Counted from the first letter of the stretch, positions 16,138 to 26,335 are shown. The stretch: DNA of 64,000 nucleotides from JAXMBX01 sp046349635 (GCA_046349635.1 JAXMBX010000002.1:179666-243665), one strand, 5' to 3'. Made by a program: numbers and translations. The notes: generated by a model from the letters alone, not told the origin.

Positions 16138-18306
16138 ATGTTGCGACAGCAGCCTCTCAAACCGGATACCTGCCTCCTCGCCGGACCGTTCGCGCGTGCC
16201 CTCCTGTTCCCCTTGTTGCTGCTCCCCCTCTTCCTGGGCTGTCAGAAGCTCGACGTCGTCCGTCTGCAGAACAAGGATAAAAACAAGGACAAAAAGGAAC
16301 TCTTCGAAACCCAGGAACTCAAGGTCGAATACATCGGCGATAAATCCCAGATCGTCGGCAATTCCCCCATGAAGCTCTACGGTGTCGGACTCGTCACCGG
16401 ACTCGATAACACCGGCGAGGATCCTCCCCCTTCCTCCTATCGCTCCACCCTCGTCCGTGAAATGGAACGCCGCGGCGTCAAGAAACCCAACGAGATTCTC
16501 AAGGATCCCTCCACCGCTCTCGTTCTTGTCGAAGCCTATCTCAATGCCGATGTCAAAAAAGGGGAACCGTTCGACGTCATCGTCAGCCTCCCTCCCAATT
16601 CCACCGCCACCAGCCTCGCCGGAGGCTGGCTCATGGAAACCTATCTCTGGGAAAAGGCCTATGTCCAGAATGTCGGTGAATTGACCGGACGTTCCTACGG
16701 CACCGCCGAAGGCCCCATTCTCGTCAGCATGGGGCTCGGGGAAGAAAAAGATCTCGCTGGTGTCCTCAAGCGGGGCAAGGTCCTCGCCGGTGGAAAAGCC
16801 AAGAAGGAACGCAAGCTCGGCATCTTCCTCCGTAGTGACGTCATGGGGGTCCGCAACAGCAAGCAGATCGCCGACCGCATCGGAGAACGCTTCTCCACCA
16901 TCGAAAAAGGCTCCAAGAAGTCCATGGCCATCGCCAAGGACAACAAGTTCATTGAACTCGACGTCCACCCCATCTACAAGCAGAACTACGATCGCTACAT
17001 GCAGGTCATCCGCAATATCGCCTTCCGAGAAACTCCCCTGGAGCAACGAGATCGCCAGGAAAAACTCAAAGAGCAAATCCTCAACCCTGACATGGCCGCC
17101 TTGGCCGCCCTACGCTTCGAAGCCATCGGCAAAAGCTCCGTCCCCTTCCTAAAGACAGCCCTTAATAACCCCAGCAAGGAAGTCCGCTTCTACGCGGCAG
17201 AAGCGCTCGCGTATCTCGAGGATGAGTCCGGGGTCGTAGTGCTCGCAGAAATGGCCCGCGATGAACGGGCCTTCCGGGTCTTCGCCCTCGCCGCCATGTC
17301 CGCCCTTGAGCATCCCGATTGCTTCACGCAACTCCACAAGCTCCTCAATGAAAACAGCCCGGAAACCCGCTACGGCGCATTCCGTGCCCTGTGGACCATC
17401 GATCCCAATGATCCCTACATCCGCGGCAAGCGCCTGAACGACCAGTTCAACTTCCATCCCCTCGCCACCAAGGGGGAACCGATGGTCCACCTCACCCGCC
17501 ACAAGGTCGCCGAAATCGTCATCTTCGGCCAGGACCAGCAGTTGTCCACACCGATCGCTCTCAGTGCAGGCTCCAAGATCAACATCAACGCCCAGGCCGG
17601 CGCCGATCGTTGTGTCGTCAGCCGCTTCGAGGTCGGTAAGGAAGCCCGTCGCGAAGTCAGCCTCCGAATCGCCGACATCATCGTCGCCGCCGGTGAACTC
17701 GGCGCCACGTATCCCGATATCGCCGCCATGCTCACCCAGGCCAAGCTCCAGCACAATACCCCCGGCCGGGTTGAGATCGATGCACTTCCCGCCCCGGGAC
17801 GTCTCTACTACCGGACTGAAGAGGAACAGCAACTCGCCGCCAGCTTCGGTGGCAGCTCGCACAAGGAAAAAGCGAAGATCGGTCGGGACCACATGAGCCC
17901 CAACCAATATCCCAGTCCCGCGGGTGACGTGAAGGACGAACGCGCAGATCCCTACGCCGAACCTGAGGAACCGGAACCGAAAGAGAAAACGAAGAAAAAT
18001 ATTTTCGGAGTGGCCGGCTCCACCACGAAATCCACCCCTGCGAAAAACAGGCACGGCAAATCCGCAGACAAGGATGAAGATCAAGAAAAGGAGAAAGAAG
18101 AAAAGTCCGCGGAAAAAGCCCCTTCCATGAACTCTCGCATCCTCCAGGCCGGTTTCTTCAAACGCAGCAAATCCACGGACACAACCTCCGATGCTCTCAA
18201 CAAAAAGGTTGAAGAGAAAGCCGAACGCAACAAAAGAGAGCAGGCCGAGAAGAAAGAACGGGAAACCTCGGAAGAAGCACAACCGGACAAAGATCAGAAC
18301 GAATAA
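16138..18306 (+). CDS. Lipoprotein joining a FlgI-like domain to HEAT-like repeats
   Basis: 722 residues. The hydrophobic leader (LLFPLLLLPLFLGC) ends in a lipobox, so the protein is predicted to be lipid-anchored. Residues of about 80-300 match the flagellar P-ring FlgI pattern: MKLYGVGLVTGLDNTGEDP, ALVLVEAYLNADVKKGEPFD, and SLPPNSTATSLAGGWLMETY, with GPILVSMG. Residues of about 320-430 are HEAT-like helices (AALAALRFEAIGKSSVPFL, VRFYAAEALAYLEDESGVV, ETRYGAFRALWTIDP). A beta-rich part follows, and the last 150 residues are charged, low-complexity Lys/Glu. FlgI normally forms the periplasmic ring of the flagellar basal body; here there is no flagellar neighbour and the protein is a lipoprotein, so a secretion-ring or envelope scaffold role is more likely. 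AGG lies 9 bases before ATG. Confidence 0.85.
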   Translation: MLRQQPLKPDTCLLAGPFARALLFPLLLLPLFLGCQKLDVVRLQNKDKNKDKKELFETQELKVEYIGDKSQIVGNSPMKLYGVGLVTGLDNTGEDPPPSSYRSTLVREMERRGVKKPNEILKDPSTALVLVEAYLNADVKKGEPFDVIVSLPPNSTATSLAGGWLMETYLWEKAYVQNVGELTGRSYGTAEGPILVSMGLGEEKDLAGVLKRGKVLAGGKAKKERKLGIFLRSDVMGVRNSKQIADRIGERFSTIEKGSKKSMAIAKDNKFIELDVHPIYKQNYDRYMQVIRNIAFRETPLEQRDRQEKLKEQILNPDMAALAALRFEAIGKSSVPFLKTALNNPSKEVRFYAAEALAYLEDESGVVVLAEMARDERAFRVFALAAMSALEHPDCFTQLHKLLNENSPETRYGAFRALWTIDPNDPYIRGKRLNDQFNFHPLATKGEPMVHLTRHKVAEIVIFGQDQQLSTPIALSAGSKININAQAGADRCVVSRFEVGKEARREVSLRIADIIVAAGELGATYPDIAAMLTQAKLQHNTPGRVEIDALPAPGRLYYRTEEEQQLAASFGGSSHKEKAKIGRDHMSPNQYPSPAGDVKDERADPYAEPEEPEPKEKTKKNIFGVAGSTTKSTPAKNRHGKSADKDEDQEKEKEEKSAEKAPSMNSRILQAGFFKRSKSTDTTSDALNKKVEEKAERNKREQAEKKERETSEEAQPDKDQNE

Positions 18307-18378
18307 CCTCACGCTCTCCCTTTCCCTTTTGCACCGCGCAGGGAACATCGTCCGCTTTTCGTCACGTCAGGTACTTCC

Positions 18379-21300
18379 ATGCTCAAATCGTTGGATCTGT
18401 TCGGCTTTAAGAGCTTCGCCGACCGAACGACGTTTGATTTTGCGCCTGGTGTCACCTGCGTCGTCGGCCCCAACGGCAGCGGCAAGAGCAACGTCGTCGA
18501 CGGGCTGAAATGGCTCCTCGGCGATCAAAGCGCCAAAAGCCTCCGCGGCAAGGAGATGACCGACGTCATCTTCAATGGTTCCGCCGGACGCAAACCCGCC
18601 GGCTATGCCGAGGCCACCCTCACCTTCGACAACTCCAAGGGACACCTCGCCTCCGAACACCGTGAAGTCCTCATCGGCAGACGCCTCTATCGCAGTGGTG
18701 AGTCCGAATATCTCATCAACCGACAGCCCGTCCGACTCAAGGACGTCAGGGATCTGTTCCTCGGCAGCGGTGCGGGAACCGCCGCCTACAGCATTATCGA
18801 GCAGGGGCGCGTCGATGCCCTCCTGCAGACCACCACCCAGAACCGTCGTGTCGTCTTCGAAGAAGCCGCGGGCATCAGCCGGTTCAACCAGCGCAAGCAG
18901 GATGCCCTCCGCCGCCTGGAACGCGTCGGCCAGAACCTCGTCCGCCTCACCGACATCGTCGACGAAGTCAAATCTCAACTCGACTCCGTCCGCAGCCAGG
19001 CCGGAAAAGCCGCCCGCTTTCGCGAATACTCCGAGGAACTTCGTCGCCTCCGCATCGGTCTCGCCGCCGATGACTACCGCTCCATGACCGAGCAACTCGC
19101 TTCGATCAAGGAACAGAACGATCAAATCGATCTGCGGGTGAAGGATCTCACCGAACAACACCAGGCTGCCGAAGCCGAACAATCCGCCATCGATTCCAAG
19201 GTCGCGGAACTCGAGGACCAATTGCGCGGAGCGGAAAAACGGTCCGCCGAAAACCGCGAATCCATCGCCGGCCACGAAGCCACCATCCTGCATCAGAATG
19301 CCCGTCAGGCGGAACTCAACTCGGAACTCGAACGCCTTCAGCAGCAACAGTCGGAACTGAGCACACGTGCCCGGCAGGCGGTCGGCGAACTTGAAGAAAC
19401 CACTGGTACCGTTCAGCAGTTCGAGGAGCAAGTCACCACACGGCAGGAGGAACTCGCCCGCCAAAGCGAGGAACTTCGCCTTCTCTCCGACATGATCCAC
19501 GAGGCTCGCGAAATCCTGGAACAGGACCGCGCCCGCCAGCTCGAACTTCTCCAACTCATCTCCATTCTCACCAACCGCAAAAGCAGCCGCCGCTCGACCT
19601 TCGACACACAGGAACTCACTCTTCGGCGCCTCGACCAACGCACGGATCAGCTTCGCCTGGAAGAGTCGAAATATCTGGCCGAACTTGAGGTCGCACGTCT
19701 GGATCTGCAGGCCGCCACCGATCGACTGACCGCCCTTCGTGAAGAGGTCCGTTCCGCCCGCGCGCGACGCTCCGAAACGCTGGAGTTGATTGAAACCGCT
19801 CAGAACGCCGTCCGCGACCAACGTGAACGCCGCAGCGCTCTGGAGGCCCGCCGTGGGCTCCTCGAAGACCTGGAACAACGACAGGAAGGGGCTCGGCATC
19901 GGCTGCAAGGAAATCCTCGCCCGCGCCCGAATCCGATGTCGCTCCTGGAACACGATCCTTGGCAGCGTCGCAGATCTGCTGATCGTTGCTCTCGAAGATG
20001 CCGCCCTCCTTGAAGTCGCCCTTGGATCGCGGGGCCAGGCCATCGTCGTCTCCGACCTGCAACCTCTCGTCGAATACCTTCAATCCGGCCGCAGCTCATT
20101 CTCATCGGGTCGGATTCGTCTCTGCGTTTCCGGAAGATCATAAACACGCCCTCTGGCATGATCCTCAAAAGAGCGGTCAAGACCTCTACTTCGAATATCG
20201 TCCCTCTCGAGCCGATCGATCTCACCGGTGAACGAGGGGTCCGCTGCCGCGCTGAAACAAACTCGTCCGTTCCGCCCGTCTTCCGGACGAATTCGCCGCC
20301 CACGACTCCTCGGTGATACGTAGATGGTGGAATCCCTCGAAGACGCCCTCCGCCTCGCCTCCTGAACGCGGGCTGCCGCTTCGTCACCATGCGAGGAGAA
20401 CTCTCGACGCAGACGGCACCCTCTGCGCCAGCGTCCTCCGGCGGGAAACCGCCCTCGTCCCCGCAAAAGTGAACTCCGCGGACTCAAGCAGGATCTCATC
20501 CGCCTGGAACAGGATCAGCAGGAAGAACAGCGCCTCCAGGGCTTCAACAGCGCTGGCAGATCACGAATCCGAACAACACGCCGCCGGCGTCTGGAAAGTT
20601 CCTCCGACGGCATGACGGAATGGCGATCCGCCCTCGGCAACCGCGAGCTCACCATCTGGAGCACATCCGCCAGAACTCGCCGAGATCGACCGCGAACGCG
20701 AAGACATCGCCGCTCGCCGTCGCGAACTCGAAACCGATGGCTCTGATGCCGAAATCGCGCCGCGGAAACCGAACTCGCGGAACTGAAACTGCCGTGATCA
20801 TTCGAAGCGGAACTCTATCAGCACGACCTCGTCCGCAACGAATTCAGGAGCGGATCGCAGGCACAGATGGACCTTGTCAAGCAGGAGGAGCACTCCGCGG
20901 CTTACACAGAATGTCCGCGTCCGGCTTGATCAGGAATGCTCAGCGTGATCTGCATCGCGAAATCCGAACGCCGCCTCGTCCTGATTCGTGAAAAATCTGC
21001 CAGATCGACAGCCACCTCAAGGAAACCCGAAAACACATCTGGCCGAACTTAGCGGCCGTCAGGTCGGCTTCCATCAGGAAGTCCAGGAACGGCAACTTGC
21101 CGGGACGAGGTTCGCCAGCTTCGCAGCACACTCGCGGAACGGGAACTCCGCCTCCGCCACGAACGCCGCGAACTCAAGGAACGCACCAGCACGAACTCCA
21201 GCAGATGGAGCATCTCACGGAACGGATCCGCGATGAATACCAGAGTCGAACTTCCCGAGGCAGCCGCCGCTGGGAAAGTGCGCTCCGCCCCGCCGTCGCG

Positions 21301-22089
21301 GAAACTGTGTAGAATCAGACATCGCCGTGGAATCAAACACATCGGCGGAATCTGCCGAAAGTCAGGCGGATTTTGATGAAGACAATCACAGCCTTGAAGG
21401 CTCGGAACTCGATATTGCCGCGGAAATTCCCGGAGTCGATCACAACTGCCGTCGACGAAGTCGAGACCGCATCGAAAGCCTGCGGCGCAGCTCAAGCCGT
21501 CAACCCGCGTCAAGCGCGAACTGCCTCCAGCTCCTGGACGAACTGGATACGCGCTTACCAGCGGCTGAACGGCCAGTTGCAGGACCTCGTCGAAGCCAAA
21601 AATACCCTCGAGGAAATCGTTCGAATCAACGTCGAAAACAAACGCCCTCTTCTCGACTCCTTCGAACAGATCCGCAAAAACTTCCGGGAACTGTTCCGCA
21701 AACTCTTCGGCGGCGGGGAAGGAGACGTCGTTCTCGAAGATCCCGAGGACGTCCTGGACTGCGGCATCGAAGTCGTTGCCCGCCCGCCGGGCAAGGAGTT
21801 GCGCAGTATCTCCCTCCTCAGCGGCGGCGAAAAAACCCTCACCGCGGTCGCGCTCCTGATGGCAATCTTCAAGAGCAAGCCCAGCCCCTTCTGCATCCTC
21901 GACGAAGTCGATGCCGCCCTCGACGAGGGGAATGTCGAGCGCTACATGCGCGTCGTGCAGGAATTCCGCGAGTGGACGCAGTTTATCATCATCTCTCACT
22001 CCAAGCGGACAATGTCCGTCGCGGACGTGCTCTACAGCGTCACCATGGAGGAATCCCGAGGTCTCCAAGCGGATGTCCGTCCGCTTTGA
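18379..22089 (+). pseudogene. smc: Chromosome segregation ATPase SMC, middle third broken by many indels
   Basis: The span equals 1236 codons, a normal SMC length. The N-terminal head is intact: FGFKSFADRT, Walker A GPNGSGKSN, YLINRQPVRL and the coiled coil that follows, in one frame from 18379 to about 19890. The C-terminal head is intact from about 21535 to 22089: signature ISLLSGGEKTLTAVA and Walker B FCILDEVDAALDEGN. Between them, the hinge and second coiled coil can be recognised only in short pieces that switch frame repeatedly (for example ILGSVADLLIVALEDA and QAIVVSDLQPLVEYLQ). The final frame equals the first. SMC is essential or nearly so, which argues for sequence error rather than decay, but the sequence as given encodes no full protein. 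Confidence 0.88.
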
Positions 22090-22494
22090 GGACGTCGGGG
22101 ACGATGGACACTTCAAAACCGAGCAGGGTTCCTGAGGCGGCCTGAAAATTGTGAAGACGACGATCGTGCGGAATTAATTTTCCCCTGCGACGGATAATCG
22201 GCGAAGTTCTGAAAATCTTTTTTTCCTGCCGATTCTGCACTTCCTCATTGCCGCGTAATCAGTTGCGCGATTTTCTTCCGATTCCTTCGCGCGCAATGGA
22301 TCAATCCCCCAGGGAAAATCGTGCAATCCTGAGAAACCTTACGCGTTGCGGGGACGATTGCAACACCCATGCACGCCGTACGCGTTGTAACAAACTAACC
22401 CACCAAACAGGTTAAAGTTCAGACACCGGACGGATCGAAAAATTAGGGCAGACGGTTAGATCGGTCTTGACACGAAAAATGCATGTCAGCGATT

Positions 22495-22659
22495 GGGACG
22501 CGTTTTTCGGGAAAACGATCTGATTCGGTGGAAAGGGGGGACCAACATCTTGATCAACGCACTTCCAGTACGCGCTGGACGCATTGTTGATGCGATCAAT
22601 CTCTCCCTTCCGCAGTCTCAAGCATCCGCTTAGAGACCATCTTGCGCGGAAGGTTTTTT
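22495..22659 (+). ncRNA. Candidate structured small RNA ending in an intrinsic terminator
   Basis: Three adjacent structures. (1) A 7-bp hairpin at 22501-22517, CGTTTTT against GAAAACG. (2) A three-way junction closed by 22550-22555 with 22594-22599 (TTGATC/GATCAA), holding helices 22565-22568/22575-22578 (CCAG/CTGG) and 22581-22584/22590-22593 (GCAT/ATGC). (3) A terminator hairpin at 22606-22653 followed by six T. TTGACA at 22467-22472 lies where a -35 would sit for a start near 22502, but no good -10 is visible. No match to tmRNA, RNase P, SRP or 6S consensus that I can recognise. Confidence 0.4.
22606..22659 (+). terminator. Two-part intrinsic terminator of the candidate RNA
   Basis: Outer stem CCTTCCGC (22606-22613) with GCGGAAGG (22646-22653); inner stem GTCTCAAGC (22615-22623) with GCTTAGAGAC (22628-22637, one bulged A); then TTTTTT. 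Confidence 0.7.
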
Positions 22660-22901
22660 ATTGCCTTCCTCTCTCGGTGGAAACTCGGGCTTCGAGACGA
22701 CGATGACGTGATTCGAAATTCAGCGCCGCGCTGAGTTCTTGTTTCGCAACCTGTCTTGACAGCAATCCACAACGAACCCAGAGCCTGTTCTCCCGACCCA
22801 ATACGCCTGACCGATCGCACGATCAGGAGTAGGGAAAGCAGCTCCGGAGGGCCCGAACACCCTCTGCCTGAGAGACAGTACTTGAGATTGGAGAGCCTGC
22901 G

Positions 22902-23474
22902 ATGAAGACAATCTTCACAACCGGCCAGGTCGCCAAGATCTGCAAAGTGGCGCCACGGACGGTCAGTAAATGGTTTGATTCCGGACGGCTGCGGGGCTAC
23001 CGCATCCCCGGATCACAAGATCGACGCATCCCCCGCGAACACCTCGTTCGCTTCCTCAAGGAACACGGGATGCCACTCGGTGAACTCGAAGACGAAGCGG
23101 TCGGCAAGGTCCTGCTCGTGGGTGCTGAAGCCCACATCAAGGCAACCCTCACCGAAAGTATGGGGTCCGACAACTTCAAGTTGGACTACGCGAACAGCGG
23201 TTTCGAAGCCGGTATTCAGGCCGAATCCCTTCATCCGGATTGCGTCGTGATCGACTTCGTCATGGGTCGCCACGAAGCCCTGATGATCGCCCAGAACCTC
23301 CGCAAGAATCCGGAATACATCGACGTGGTCCAGATTGGACTCCTGTCCGATGACGACAATGCCAGCGGTTTCGACCGCACGATTTTCAACGAAACCTTCC
23401 GCAAGCCGTTCGACTCCGTCCTGCTCGCGGAACGCATCAAGACTCTGGTTGGCCGGAAAAAGCAGTTGGCTTAA
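22902..23474 (+). CDS. Excisionase/MerR-type HTH protein fused to an atypical receiver domain
   Basis: 190 residues. Residues 1-55 form a winged-helix DNA-binding domain of the excisionase/MerR type: FTTGQVAKICKVAPRTVSKW, then LRGYRIPGSQDRRIPREHLV. Residues of about 66-185 resemble a response-regulator receiver: strand KVLLVG, central strand VVIDFVMGRHEAL with an Asp at the phosphorylation position, and RKPF giving the conserved Lys-Pro. The acidic pair expected after the first strand is missing (GAEAHIK), so Mg-dependent phosphorylation may be lost or altered. Likely a transcription regulator; targets are unknown. Start: GGAGAG 6 bases before ATG. The gene ends upstream of a strong terminator. 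Confidence 0.88.
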   Translation: MKTIFTTGQVAKICKVAPRTVSKWFDSGRLRGYRIPGSQDRRIPREHLVRFLKEHGMPLGELEDEAVGKVLLVGAEAHIKATLTESMGSDNFKLDYANSGFEAGIQAESLHPDCVVIDFVMGRHEALMIAQNLRKNPEYIDVVQIGLLSDDDNASGFDRTIFNETFRKPFDSVLLAERIKTLVGRKKQLA

Positions 23475-23591
23475 GACAAGCCAAGGCTTGGTCCACATAG
23501 GCCAAGTTGCTCCCCGAAGGGCAGGACGTCGTTTGGGGCAGCATTCCAAATTGAGAGAGGACATCTCAAGTCGTTTTGTTCGGAACATCAT

Positions 23592-23622
23592 CGTGGCGGG
23601 ATGGGGTTCGCCGCCCGCCACG
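23592..23622 (+). other. GC-rich hairpin in the 3' region of the HTH-receiver gene
   Basis: CGTGGCGGG (23592-23600) pairs perfectly with CCCGCCACG (23614-23622) across a 13-base loop. It lies between the stop at 23474 and the terminator at 23722 and has no T tract, so it is not itself a terminator. Confidence 0.45.
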
Positions 23623-23721
23623 ACCGGACCTAACGAGGCATCTGACCCGTACAGGGAGCGTGGAGGGTCTGTCCGTTCTCCAATCGCAGGTCTGACCGCT
23701 GCCTGATTACGTGACAACGAA

Positions 23722-23757
23722 AACTCCGCCGATGTGCAGATCGGCGGAGTTTTTTTT
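23722..23757 (+). terminator. Strong Rho-independent terminator
   Basis: Perfect 12-bp stem AACTCCGCCGAT / ATCGGCGGAGTT (23722-23733 with 23740-23751), six-base loop, and an unbroken T run to 23757. It ends the transcript of the HTH-receiver gene after an unusually long 3' region of about 250 nt. Confidence 0.9.
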
Positions 23758-23969
23758 GTTTTCACGTCTCACTCTTTCGCCGTCTGGCGTAAATCCTGTA
23801 GGCTTGATTCATTCTGAAGCTGGGCGGCGGGGGGCAATCAACCGCAGTTCACACTCACGTGGCGTGAGTCTGAACAAGGGCGATTGGCCTTTCTCTTTTC
23901 AGCGGAAGCCTCCGGATCTCAACCGTTACGAAACCCTTTGCGCCCCGTCTTTCTTGTTCATTCAACCCC

Positions 23970-25607
23970 ATGCCCCAGGCTCCTCCCACTCCCATCCCCT
24001 GGACCGCGCGCCCCTGGCTCGCTCCGTTGATCGTAGCCCTCATCGCCTGGGTCTGGGTCTCATTCGCCCTCGATCCCGCCGGTGACTTCCCCGCCTCTTT
24101 CCAGGGACCAGGCCTCACCGTCGATGAAATTTTCAACGTCGACCAAGGCAATAAACAGGTCGATCGGCTCCTCGCTGTGGATATCACCGGCTATCGCAAA
24201 GTCATCACCGAACTCCCCGACCACCCCCCACTCGGCCGGATCTGGCTCGGCCTCTGGCATGAATTTCTCCCCCTCGTTGTCCCCCCTCCTCCCGGACACA
24301 GCGAATGGGTCATCGCCAACGCCCGCATGGCCTCCGCCGCCGCGTTCGCATTCCTGGTCTTCATCACAGGCTGGACCGCTGGCCGTTGGTATGGCAACCG
24401 TGTCGGCCTGTGGACCTCGCTTGCCGTGCTCTTGATGCCCCGACTCTTCGGACACGCCCACCTCGCCGCGCTTGAATTGCCGATGGCAGTCATGTCCACG
24501 CTGCTGTACCTCAGCATTGGAACACGCTGGCCCGGAGACAAGCCCCCCAACGACAAAACCGCCGCCCTCACGGGCCTCCTCTTCGGACTGACCCTCCTCA
24601 CCAAAATTCAAGGTGCCATCCTCCCCGCTCCCGTCGGAATCTGGGCTCTCGCACAGTGGCGCTGGCGCGCCATCCGCCCCATGATGATCTGGGGACTCAG
24701 CGGCGTTGTTCTCTTTATGCTCGGCTGGACCTGGATGTGGGAGGGATCCTCGCAACTCTTCGGAGGCTATCTCCGGCATGCCCTCATTCGCGCCCCCATC
24801 CTCGTCACCTACTTCGGGCAGAAAATTGTGGATACCAATGTCCCCTGGCATTATCCCTGGGTCATTTTTTTCTCCACCATTCCCGTCGGCTGGCTCTTCC
24901 TCGGCAGCTGTGGGATCTCCTCACTCATTCGCAAAGGCTTCAAATCAGATTCCCGAGGCTGGCTCATCCTCATTGGCATGCTCTTCCCTCTCTTCCTCTT
25001 CTCACTCCCCCGAATTGCTGTCTACGACGGCGAACGCCTCTTTTTGATGAGCTACCCTCTCTGGGCCATCTTCGTCGGTCGCGGCGCCGACCTTGCGTTC
25101 GATTGGCTCTCTCGCCGCACCAGCCGCCAACTCACCTGGACCGCCGCGACACTCTTCTGCCTTGCGCAAGGGATCGGCATCCTCCACATGGCCCCCTGCT
25201 ACCTCAGCTACTACAACGCCCTCGTCGGCGGACTCGCCGGCGCTTCCCGCCTTGGACTCCCCGTCACCTACTGGGGGGATGGCGTCACCCGCGAACTTGT
25301 CCTGAAAAGCAGTACCGTCGTCCCAGCGAAGGGAGAACTTGCCCTCGCTCCTGTCCTCCACCCCAACCACACCATCGCCCTCCTCAGCCAGGCCCCTTCC
25401 CTTCGAGCGAAGGAAATCCAGATCATCCCCTACGTCGAAGAGAACGGCCGGCAACCCCGCTTTCTCCTCATGTTCCCCCGCCTCGAATACCTCCCCCCAG
25501 GCTGGGGAAACGGCCCCCCAGGCTATAAGCCCATTCAGGAAGTCCGCCGCTCCGGAGTCCTCCTCGGGGGTCTCTACGAACGCTCCCCCGAACCGAATTC
25601 CCGCTGA
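23970..25607 (+). CDS. GT39/ArnT-type membrane glycosyltransferase
   Basis: 545 residues with a cytoplasmic N-terminus, a first helix at about 16-34 and eight to ten further hydrophobic segments. The first periplasmic loop carries LTVDEIFNVDQG and ITELPDHPPLGRIWLG: the Asp-Glu pair and DHPPL motif match the catalytic loop of the PMT_2/ArnT family, which uses polyprenyl-phosphate-linked sugars to modify lipids or proteins on the outer face of the membrane. Also typical are LFGHAHLAALELPM and TKIQGAILP. The C-terminal 120 residues (YYNALVGGLAGASRLG, YWGDG) form the soluble domain seen in planctomycete homologues. Acceptor and donor are unknown. Monocistronic; no clear ribosome site before ATG. 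Confidence 0.85.
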   Translation: MPQAPPTPIPWTARPWLAPLIVALIAWVWVSFALDPAGDFPASFQGPGLTVDEIFNVDQGNKQVDRLLAVDITGYRKVITELPDHPPLGRIWLGLWHEFLPLVVPPPPGHSEWVIANARMASAAAFAFLVFITGWTAGRWYGNRVGLWTSLAVLLMPRLFGHAHLAALELPMAVMSTLLYLSIGTRWPGDKPPNDKTAALTGLLFGLTLLTKIQGAILPAPVGIWALAQWRWRAIRPMMIWGLSGVVLFMLGWTWMWEGSSQLFGGYLRHALIRAPILVTYFGQKIVDTNVPWHYPWVIFFSTIPVGWLFLGSCGISSLIRKGFKSDSRGWLILIGMLFPLFLFSLPRIAVYDGERLFLMSYPLWAIFVGRGADLAFDWLSRRTSRQLTWTAATLFCLAQGIGILHMAPCYLSYYNALVGGLAGASRLGLPVTYWGDGVTRELVLKSSTVVPAKGELALAPVLHPNHTIALLSQAPSLRAKEIQIIPYVEENGRQPRFLLMFPRLEYLPPGWGNGPPGYKPIQEVRRSGVLLGGLYERSPEPNSR

Positions 25608-25834
25608 CACCTTCCGCTTGTCGGTTAATGTTGGACCGTAATTTGCGTGGAATTTCAGAGAGACTGTTCGATTTTCCTCCTGACGGTCGTTTTCTCCCGG
25701 CGTTTTACTCCTGCTTTTACGTGGCAGCAGCCCCCGTTCTCCGATAAAATTAACACTCTTGTAAAAATGGTGAAGCTCTTGGCAATATTGGAGTAACACC
25801 CAATCTCGCCGGGTAGAAAACCAGGATCTTGCAC

Positions 25835-26335
25835 GTGTCCGATCACGAGTTCACACATTTTGAGACCACCGGTGCCAGTCGCATGGTCGATGTCGCCGGG
25901 AAAGAGGTGACCGCCCGCCGCGCCCGCGCCGTCGGCTTCGTCCACATGGAGCCTCGTACGCTTCGCAAAATCCTCGACCGGGATTTCAGCAAGGGGGACG
26001 TCTTCGAAGTCGCCCGCCTCGCCGGAATCATGGCCGCCAAACGCACCTCCGACCTCATCCCCCTCTGCCACCCCCTCCCCCTCGATAGCATCCAGATTGC
26101 CATCGAGCCGGACGGGGAAACATCGGTCCGCATCGAGGCAACCGTCGGCGTCACCGCCCGCACCGGTGTCGAGATGGAAGCTCTGACCGCCGTCAGCGTC
26201 TCGGCGCTCACGATTTACGATATGTGCAAGTCCGTGGACCGGGGGATGTCCCTCGGCCCGATCGAATTGTTGGAAAAAGAGGGTGGCCGCAGCGGACACT
26301 TCATCCGCGAAAACCTCTCCACCCGCCAGGATTGA
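25835..26335 (+). CDS. moaC: Cyclic pyranopterin monophosphate synthase MoaC
   Basis: MoaC works after the radical-SAM enzyme MoaA in molybdenum cofactor synthesis and makes cPMP. All signature segments are present: MVDVAGKEVTARRARA, KGDVFEVARLAGIMAAKR, SDLIPLCHPLPL with the conserved His, and GVEMEALTAVSVSALTIYDM ending in the CKSVDR active-site Lys/Asp. Length (166 residues) is normal. I prefer GTG 25835 because AGGA lies 8 bases upstream; a TTG at 25829 is also in frame but only 2 bases from it. The neighbouring polyprenyl synthase gene is unrelated in pathway, though an alternative GTG start for it would overlap this gene by 53 bases. Confidence 0.95.
   Translation: MSDHEFTHFETTGASRMVDVAGKEVTARRARAVGFVHMEPRTLRKILDRDFSKGDVFEVARLAGIMAAKRTSDLIPLCHPLPLDSIQIAIEPDGETSVRIEATVGVTARTGVEMEALTAVSVSALTIYDMCKSVDRGMSLGPIELLEKEGGRSGHFIRENLSTRQD

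Larger units (their letters stand above)
22090..22901. other. Long intergenic region of about 0.8 kb
   Basis: No convincing protein gene. The part 22500-22660 is strongly structured and is listed as a candidate RNA. A second TTGACA occurs at 22756-22761 without a recognisable -10. The last 15 bases hold the ribosome site GGAGAG of the next gene. Around 22340-22400 there are two TACGCGTTG words and a GTTGC/GCAAC hairpin of unknown meaning. Confidence 0.45.
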
